Source of the DNA: Paenibacillus sp. FSL R7-0337
GTDB lineage: Bacteria; Bacillota; Bacilli; Paenibacillales; Paenibacillaceae
Direction of reading: 5' to 3'
Assembly (NCBI RefSeq): GCF_037969875.1
Contig: NZ_CP150218.1
Span: forward strand, 3,224,001 to 3,288,000
DNA: 64,000 nt
Below the pieces are notes generated by a model that did not search any database, was not told where the DNA came from, and saw only the letters and a program-made list of their open reading frames with translations. The translations under genes and the position numbers were made by a program. Every line of letters starts with the position of its first letter. Position 1 is the stretch's first letter. Below are positions 58,261 to 64,000 of the stretch, one piece after another.

Positions 58261-59718
58261 TTACGTTCCTCCCGTACTGTCGGTATTATTGCCGCTTGCG
58301 GGCGGCGTTGGTTCAGCAGTCTCGGGCGGAATATGTGTCGGCATCGGCGTCTCCTCTATAATCTCGGTAGTATGCTCCGGGGTTGGCTCTACGAGCGTCT
58401 CGTCCACGGATGCAGGCTCAGCGCTGGGCTCCGGTGTAGGCGACGACGAGGCCGGGCTGCTGTCCGGCGCGGCAGTCGCGGCCGGAGCAGCAGGCGCCAC
58501 CAGCTCCACCTTCGCAACAAGCTGCGAGGCGGCATTCTGCAGGCTAATGAACCGGGGGAGCGACACCTGCAGCGTAACATCGTAGACACCAGCCGTAAGC
58601 CCCCCGACATCTGCAACCACGCTGATACTATCCTGGTCGAGCTGGTCCAGCAAAGTTGGCGCCCCTGATAGGGTCAGATCCATAGCGGCGCTTCCAGGTT
58701 CTAGGATACGGGCTGTCAGCCCGCTGCTGACGCCCTCCAGCTTGATGGGGATAGCAGAGAGGGTCCGCTGGGTAATCTCCGCCGCAGAGACCGCTACAGT
58801 CATTGCCGCAGGCTCAATCTTGCCGGTGCCCTCCGGCGGCTTAAGCTCCAGCTTCATCTGCTCTGTACCCGCATTCTTGATAGCGCTCAAATCCAGTACT
58901 GCCTCATATGAGGATAAGGTCTTAAGGGTCTCTGCACTGCCGTACACTGTTACCATATCCTGTTCAGGCGTTACCCTGGACAGCACGAGTGAAGCGGGCA
59001 GACTGCCGGTGAAGCTGATGTCCAGCGGCAAGGTTTTGGACGGGAGGGTAACAGGTACTTCCACAGCTACTGTAGAGGGTTCAATGACCGCATCCTCCAG
59101 CTCATTCCCCTTACTGTCCAGAGCGAAGAGCTTCAACTTCTTCTCGCTGAAAGTCTCATTCTGCCCCTCCAGCTCCACCTTTCCCTGTACCTTCGCTACC
59201 CGCCCAAGATCACTTGCCGGAAGGGTAACCTCCACGGATTCCGGGTCAATCACAGGACTGCCCACTTCATAACCTGCTGCCGGCTCTCCCGTTATATTCA
59301 GCGAGACAGGAAAAGACTTCGTCGTCCGCGGCTCGATATGCACATTCACCTGATTCGGGACCATAGCTTCCAGGGTTACACCGCTCGGAGTCGAATACAT
59401 CAGCGGAAGCGTGTTATCGCCGGGCTTCACATCCTTCAAGTCCAGCCATACCCGATAAGCATCGGAGAACTTATAGGTCAGATCAGACTTTTTGCCCATC
59501 ACCTCCATCCTGACGCTATCCACATCCTTGGTCAGTACATACTTCTCACTGTCGAAGCCTTCAATCTCCACTTTGACATTCTCAATCGTCTTCGATTCGT
59601 TATTAACCGTAGTCTGGTACGTTGGTGCAGTATCCACATGCACAATGGTCCACAGAATAATCCCTAGAGCCAGGGCAAGGATCTTGTTGAAGTTATTGTT
59701 CTTCATCCACTTATCCAT
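58261..59718 (-). CDS. cdaR: CdaR, YbbR-repeat regulator of diadenylate cyclase
   Basis: A 485-residue membrane-anchored protein. One N-terminal helix (KILALALGIILWTIVHV) is followed by about four YbbR repeats outside the membrane (about 40-410) and a Pro/Ser/Thr/Glu-rich tail (about 415-485) of low complexity. It binds and modulates CdaA in relatives. Its start overlaps the cdaA stop by 8 nt, so the two are co-translated. The long disordered tail is longer than in B. subtilis as far as I recall. Confidence 0.92.
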   Translation of the reverse strand: MDKWMKNNNFNKILALALGIILWTIVHVDTAPTYQTTVNNESKTIENVKVEIEGFDSEKYVLTKDVDSVRMEVMGKKSDLTYKFSDAYRVWLDLKDVKPGDNTLPLMYSTPSGVTLEAMVPNQVNVHIEPRTTKSFPVSLNITGEPAAGYEVGSPVIDPESVEVTLPASDLGRVAKVQGKVELEGQNETFSEKKLKLFALDSKGNELEDAVIEPSTVAVEVPVTLPSKTLPLDISFTGSLPASLVLSRVTPEQDMVTVYGSAETLKTLSSYEAVLDLSAIKNAGTEQMKLELKPPEGTGKIEPAAMTVAVSAAEITQRTLSAIPIKLEGVSSGLTARILEPGSAAMDLTLSGAPTLLDQLDQDSISVVADVGGLTAGVYDVTLQVSLPRFISLQNAASQLVAKVELVAPAAPAATAAPDSSPASSSPTPEPSAEPASVDETLVEPTPEHTTEIIEETPMPTHIPPETAEPTPPASGNNTDSTGGT

Positions 59719-60544
59719 TGTCTTTATTCCCCCTCCGTCTCCAGAAAGCAGAGCTCTTCTCCATCAGGGGCGAGCTGCTTGCGCTCAGCTCTTGGTGCAG
59801 CTTCGAGATCAGGGACTCTTCCTTGATATCCCGGACAATTTGTCCATTAATGGCCAGTGAGATCTGCCCCGTCTCCTCGGAGACGACCACAGACACCGAG
59901 TCTGCTACCTCGCTGATACCGATGGCGGCACGGTGCCGGGTTCCCAGCTCCTTGCTGATGAACGGATTCTCCGAGAGCGGCAGGTAACAGGCGGCCGCCG
60001 CGATCTGGCTTCCCTGCATAATCAGCGCCCCGTCATGCAGCGGCGTGTTGGGAATGAAGATATTAATCAGCAGCTCCGAGCTGACCTCAGAGCGCATGGC
60101 AATCCCTGACTCCGTATATTCATTAAGCCCCGTAGCCCGTTCGAATACGATCAATGCCCCGATTTTACGGACAGCCAGATAATTCACGGCTTTAATCACT
60201 TCGCCGATTAATTTGCTGATCTCCTCATCGCTCTCCGCATTCCGCCCGAAGAACTTGCCCCGGCCCAGCTGTTCCAGCCCCCGCCGCAGCTCCGGCTGAA
60301 AAATAATAAAGATCGCAAACACCCCGAACGTAAACATCTGGTTCATCAGCCATTTCAGCGTGTATAAGTCGAGAAGCGTACTGCCGCCCCAGATCACGAC
60401 CAGCACCAGAATCCCCTTCAGCAGCTGAACCGCCCGCGTCCCGCGCACCATATTGAGCACTTTATAGATAATGTAGCTGACAATTAGAATATCGATTATA
60501 TCTTTAATGGATTCTTTCCATGTAAGGTCAGTAAAGTAGCTCAT
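59711..60544 (-). CDS. cdaA: Diadenylate cyclase CdaA
   Basis: A 277-residue membrane enzyme that makes c-di-AMP from two ATP. Three N-terminal helices (about 12-90) precede the DAC domain with the catalytic LHDGALIM and RHRAAIGISE motifs. It lies between rsiW and cdaR in the standard Firmicutes arrangement. c-di-AMP governs potassium and osmolyte uptake and cell-wall stability. Confidence 0.96.
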   Translation of the reverse strand: MSYFTDLTWKESIKDIIDILIVSYIIYKVLNMVRGTRAVQLLKGILVLVVIWGGSTLLDLYTLKWLMNQMFTFGVFAIFIIFQPELRRGLEQLGRGKFFGRNAESDEEISKLIGEVIKAVNYLAVRKIGALIVFERATGLNEYTESGIAMRSEVSSELLINIFIPNTPLHDGALIMQGSQIAAAACYLPLSENPFISKELGTRHRAAIGISEVADSVSVVVSEETGQISLAINGQIVRDIKEESLISKLHQELSASSSPLMEKSSAFWRRRGNKDNG

Positions 60545-60686
60545 GGCCGAAAACCCCCGTCATTTCAAATTAGCTGGGTTTATGTAAATTGTCTGTTAAG
60601 CATGAATCTTATTCTAGGTTATAACGTTACGCCTCCGGTTGCAAGTTTGGCGGCTGGTAAATTGAAGAACCTGTCATTTCAGGCAA

Positions 60687-60720
60687 CAAAAAAGCGCCAT
60701 CTTTCCGGAAAAAGAGGCGC
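60687..60720 (-). terminator. Terminator after rsiW
   Basis: On the minus strand GCGCC...GGCGC with an inner CTTT/AAAG stem is followed by TTTTTTG. It separates sigW-rsiW from cdaA. Confidence 0.78.
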
Positions 60721-60755
60721 AAATGAGTTATCTGCTACAAGCGACCAACATTTAG

Positions 60756-61370
60756 CTATCGGTAGGCAACTTCAGAGAACATGTTCGTCACTTTATACCA
60801 GATCCAGCTTACTGCTTGGTCTATACTTTTGACTTGCCCGGAGATATGGGCGGTTGAAGCCTGATACAGCGAACCGTCGATCACCGTTACGTTCCCGTTG
60901 ACTTCCCCGTAGACTTGAGTCTTACCGTTCTCCACCGTCAGATCACCGGAGATAATTTTGCCGGAGGGTACAATCACCGTATTCCCCTTGATCACAACCT
61001 GGTCGAGGTCTGCCCCTCTAACCACAAGCTGACGATCCTGATTCCAAAAGGTTACGGAGCTCATCAGCATCACAAGAATGAACATGGACGCCGCCGTCAG
61101 GGCCGGATGTCTCTTGATCCAGGTGATGAAGGCTCTTTCCTTCTTGGGTTTCGGTAATGAATCCATAATCCGGCTAACCATATCCTCCGAGGCCACAGGT
61201 GCCTGGTGCATCAGGGAAAACATCAGCATATCGGTCTGTTCCAGTTCTTTGAACCTCGCACGGCACTCCGTACAGGATAAAAGATGCTCCTTCAATTCCC
61301 TCTGCTGCAGGTCGGGCAAGTCGTCATCCAGGTAGTCGTGCATCATAGAGACGGCCAGTTTGCATTCCAT
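60756..61370 (-). CDS. rsiW: Anti-sigma-W factor RsiW
   Basis: A 204-residue single-pass membrane anti-sigma factor. A zinc-binding motif HLLSCTEC (HxxxCxxC) lies near residue 30, a helix near 90-110 (ALTAASMFILVMLMSS) crosses the membrane, and a beta-rich external part (about 115-204) resembles a bactofilin or adhesin-like repeat fold (VIVPSGKIISGDLTVENGKT). The start is ATG 61370 with AAGGA 9 nt upstream. It holds SigW inactive until regulated proteolysis under envelope stress. Confidence 0.92.
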   Translation of the reverse strand: MECKLAVSMMHDYLDDDLPDLQQRELKEHLLSCTECRARFKELEQTDMLMFSLMHQAPVASEDMVSRIMDSLPKPKKERAFITWIKRHPALTAASMFILVMLMSSVTFWNQDRQLVVRGADLDQVVIKGNTVIVPSGKIISGDLTVENGKTQVYGEVNGNVTVIDGSLYQASTAHISGQVKSIDQAVSWIWYKVTNMFSEVAYR

Positions 61371-61469
61371 AGGAGCCAATCCTTTCATACGTGCTAATTT
61401 AGTGCATAAGACTTGCTTAACTTACATACGTCCCTGCCCTGCAGGAGTTTCATAAAAAATAATCTATTT

Positions 61470-62036
61470 TTACAATTTAGGTCCTAACTTCTTACGCAAA
61501 AACTCACGGCCCCGGTGCACCCGGGTCTTAATCGTCGTCACGGGCATATCCAGCACATCGCCGATCTCCTGAAGCGACAAATCCTGCAGATACCGCAGAA
61601 TCATCACCGACCTGTACTTCACGGGCAGGCTGTCGATGGCTTCATAGATGAGTCTCTGTGTCTCCGAGAGCAGCAGTTCCGTCTCCGGTGTCACATTATC
61701 GCTCGGAATCATCGAATACCCGTCAATCCCCTCCTGGTCGTTCATCTCGGCATCCAGGGAATAGGTCGGGCGCCGCTTACGCAGCCGGTCAATGCAGAGG
61801 TTCGTGCCAATCCGGTAGATCCATGTCGAGAACTTCTGCTTATCATCATACCTGTCCAGATTTCTGTAGACGCGCAAAAAAGTCTCCTGAACAACATCCT
61901 CCGCCTCATGGCGGTTATTCAGCATACGGTAAGCCAAATGATAAATTTTGTCTTTATATAGTTCCACAAGCTCGGCAAATGCCCTTTGGTCACCCTTCAG
62001 GGCGAGCTTTGTCAGTCTGCCTTCCAGATTCTCCAC
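61470..62036 (-). CDS. sigW: ECF sigma factor SigW
   Basis: A 188-residue ECF sigma factor. Region 2 has AEDVVQETFLRVYRNLDRY and the STWIYRIGTNLCIDRLRKRR stretch; region 4 has SLQEIGDVLDMPVTTIKTRVH. It starts at GTG 62036 behind GGGGGAG. Its gene is followed by rsiW in the conserved sigW-rsiW-cdaA order. It should direct transcription from TGAAAC-N16-CGTA promoters, one of which lies at 29545-29570 in this window. Confidence 0.95.
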   Translation of the reverse strand: MENLEGRLTKLALKGDQRAFAELVELYKDKIYHLAYRMLNNRHEAEDVVQETFLRVYRNLDRYDDKQKFSTWIYRIGTNLCIDRLRKRRPTYSLDAEMNDQEGIDGYSMIPSDNVTPETELLLSETQRLIYEAIDSLPVKYRSVMILRYLQDLSLQEIGDVLDMPVTTIKTRVHRGREFLRKKLGPKL

Positions 62037-62610
62037 CTGTTAACTCCCCCAGACTTGCCGCCCTTGGACTGTCAGCTCTTCGAAGACCACGGTACAAGCA
62101 TTTAAATCGTAAATCATGTGTGTTCAAAAATCAAGGTTTGTATTGTTACCTTCTATATAATGTGCTGGAAAAGCTTGCTGCCAGGTTGGCTGGAGGTCCC
62201 CTGGACCCCTGGCGGCTGATTAGTCGGGGGCTGCGCAGAACATTTGGACTTCCGGTCGCTGTTATTGGCAAATTTCCTGATTGGAACCGCTAGCTGCGGT
62301 TGAAATCTGCCAATAAAGGCGAACGCTATCGCTCCTGCAGTTCCAAATTTCCGCTCCGCCTCCTCCATCAGCCTGGGTTCCCCTACTACCGCTTTTCTTG
62401 TTGCCCAAAGTATATCTCAGGCAACAATGGGGTGGGGCATGGGCTCGGCCGGGTCTTTGACTCCCGGCCTCCCTTGAACGACAGAAACCCCGTCCCTCCT
62501 CTAGGTAAGAGGCGAACGGGGTTGAAGAACAACGGATTCAACATCTTAAAGCGGCTTCGCCGACTTTTTAGATCAACTGCGAAAGCGAAAAACCAACTAC
62601 TACAGGCACA
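62037..62610. other. 574-bp stretch without a gene
   Basis: No credible coding region. It holds a possible vegetative promoter for sigW at 62106-62134 on the minus strand (TTGATT, 17 bp, TACGAT) and the hairpin after ppc near 62486-62523. I found no SigW-type TGAAAC/CGTA pair in front of sigW. Confidence 0.5.
62486..62523 (-). terminator. Hairpin after ppc
   Basis: AACCCCGT (62486-62493) pairs with ACGGGGTT (62516-62523), with an inner CTC/GAG stem. It is 88 bp beyond the ppc stop and has only a short T-run. Confidence 0.6.
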
Positions 62611-64000
62611 TCAGCCGGTATTCCGAAGACCGGCGGCAATACCATTGATCGTGAGCAGCACCTCACGCAGCAACTCAGCGTCATCCCCCTCAACCTCACG
62701 CAGGGCGCGAAGCTCGGCGAGGAGCTGAACCTGCAGGTAGCTGAGCGGATCAACATACGGATTACGCAGGCGGATGGATTCCTGAATGACCGGAACATTA
62801 TCCAGAATATCCTGCTGGCCGGTAATCTGAAGGATCAGCTCGGAGGTCAGCTTGAACTCGGCCTCGATCTGGCCGAAGATCCGCGCGCGTGCCTCCTCGT
62901 TCTTGCCCATCCCTGCGTATTCCTTGGCGATGACAAGATCCGCCTTCGCAATAGCCATCTGCAGCGTATCGATCAGGGTCGTGAAGAACGAGAAGTTAGC
63001 ATACATATGCTGCATAATCTTCATATTCTCTTCCTTGCCCTCATAGAAGCTCTGCAGACCGGTTCCGGCGGCATACCATGCTGGAAGCAGATAACGGCTC
63101 TGCGTCCAAGCGAATACCCAAGGAATTGCACGCAGGTCTTCGAAGCGCTCGCTATTCTTCCGCTTCGAAGGGCGTGAACCGATATTCAGCTCACCAACCT
63201 CCGGTAGCGGCGTGGACTCTTTGAAGTACGTAAGGAAATCCGGATCACGGAAGATCAGATCCTGATACTTATTCAGGGAGACTTCAGAGATGCGGGCAAT
63301 AATCTCATCCCACTTGGCTTCATACAGATCCGCCTGTGGCGATCTGGCATGAATAGCCGCCGTAATGAGCGCAGATGTCGCCTGCTCCAGACTGCGGTAA
63401 GCAATGCCTTTCATCGAATACCGGGAAGAGATAACCTCACCCTGCTCGGTAATCTTAATCCCGCCGCCGATGGTGGAAGCCGGCTGGGCCAGAATACTCC
63501 GGTTGAGCGGCATACCGCCGCGTCCGAGGGCGCCGCCCCGTCCGTGGAAGAACTTCAGCTTAATGCCGAACTCATCGGCAGTCGCTGTGATCTGCTTCAG
63601 GGCCACACGCAGCTCCCAGTTCGCTGTAACCACACCGCCATCTTTATTACTGTCGGAATACCCCAGCATGATCTCCTGCAGATCATTCATCGCACTGACG
63701 GCATCACGGTAGATCGGCATGCTGAGCAGCGTACGCATAATCTGCGGCGCATCATGCAGGTCGTCAATCGTCTCGAACAGCGGCACCGCCTGCAGAGTAC
63801 AGACTACCGTACCGTCGTTGTCTTTGCGGAACAAGCCGACTTCCTTGGAGAAGACCATAACCTCCAGAATATCGCTTGCCGCCTCCGCCATACTGATCAG
63901 ATAGCTAGTGATGCACTGCTTGCCGTATTCCTCCTGCGCCTCATAGATCGCACGGTATACCGCCAGGCATTCCTCTGTCCCTTCACTATAAGACTGGTAA
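62611..64000 (-). CDS. ppc: Phosphoenolpyruvate carboxylase, C-terminal part
   Basis: An open frame running off the right edge encodes the last 463 residues or so of PEP carboxylase, which makes oxaloacetate from PEP and bicarbonate to refill the TCA cycle. It shows MLGYSDSNKDGG, the catalytic glycine-rich loop FFHGRGGALGRGG and the C-terminal RNPYVDPLSYLQ and GIAAGLRNTG. An internal ATG at 63891 is not the start: the frame upstream (EEYGKQCITSYLIS) continues the family sequence. Confidence 0.95.
   Translation of the reverse strand, partial: YQSYSEGTEECLAVYRAIYEAQEEYGKQCITSYLISMAEAASDILEVMVFSKEVGLFRKDNDGTVVCTLQAVPLFETIDDLHDAPQIMRTLLSMPIYRDAVSAMNDLQEIMLGYSDSNKDGGVVTANWELRVALKQITATADEFGIKLKFFHGRGGALGRGGMPLNRSILAQPASTIGGGIKITEQGEVISSRYSMKGIAYRSLEQATSALITAAIHARSPQADLYEAKWDEIIARISEVSLNKYQDLIFRDPDFLTYFKESTPLPEVGELNIGSRPSKRKNSERFEDLRAIPWVFAWTQSRYLLPAWYAAGTGLQSFYEGKEENMKIMQHMYANFSFFTTLIDTLQMAIAKADLVIAKEYAGMGKNEEARARIFGQIEAEFKLTSELILQITGQQDILDNVPVIQESIRLRNPYVDPLSYLQVQLLAELRALREVEGDDAELLREVLLTINGIAAGLRNTG

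Noticed and set aside
62153-62728. Overlapping short frames between sigW and ppc
   Set aside because: Low-complexity translations with no start signal on either strand, and they overlap the ppc terminator or gene end.

Overview
The window looks like the chromosome of a Paenibacillus-type member of the Bacillales. The order sigW-rsiW-cdaA-cdaR-glmM-(glmS ribozyme)-glmS, a licT-bglP-bglH sugar operon with an RNA antiterminator site, strong GGAGG ribosome sites, lipobox and copper-amine-oxidase-N proteins, and frequent TTG/GTG starts all fit. The species cannot be read from the sequence.

Region 1 (1-3.5 kb, + strand): the tail of an unidentified protein and an ATPase/FtsX-type permease pair. 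Region 2 (3.5-27.8 kb) is the notable part: a seven-gene minus-strand biosynthetic operon with its own regulators. Gene order in transcription is thioesterase, acyl-CoA dehydrogenase, FAAL-ACP-Cy-A(Ox)-PCP, KS-AT-ACP-Cy-A-PCP-dead C, free-standing condensation protein, second thioesterase, MATE exporter. Both adenylation pockets read DLYNLSLIWK, the cysteine code. The line is therefore predicted to load a fatty acid, build a 2-alkylthiazole, extend it once with malonate without reduction, and add a cysteine-derived thiazoline. Upstream lie a 1,273-residue multi-domain sensor kinase (7TM sensor, degenerate HisKA/HATPase, receiver, PAS-like, Hpt, CheA-like HATPase) and a divergent LytTR response regulator. 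A 7-bp inverted repeat is centred about 54 bp upstream of the predicted operon start.

Region 3 (27.8-44.5 kb): an OmpR-type two-component pair, a P-type Ca2+ ATPase with a textbook ECF/SigW-type promoter, small enzymes and hypotheticals (DUF2785, DUF5071, YdjM-like, macro domain, M23 peptidase, two methyltransferases, a frameshifted VOC gene), a lipoprotein, an ECF sigma/anti-sigma pair and a WG-repeat protein.

Region 4 (44.6-54 kb): the beta-glucoside operon licT-bglP-bglH, with promoter, overlapping cre candidate, RAT and terminator all readable; then a copper-amine-oxidase-N protein, a VOC protein, a GNAT and a P-loop kinase, an SDR divergent from an AraC regulator, and another small P-loop kinase. 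Region 5 (54.2-64 kb): glmS with its ribozyme and promoter, glmM, cdaR, cdaA, rsiW, sigW, and the C-terminal part of ppc running off the window. No rRNA, tRNA, CRISPR array or insertion sequence was seen.
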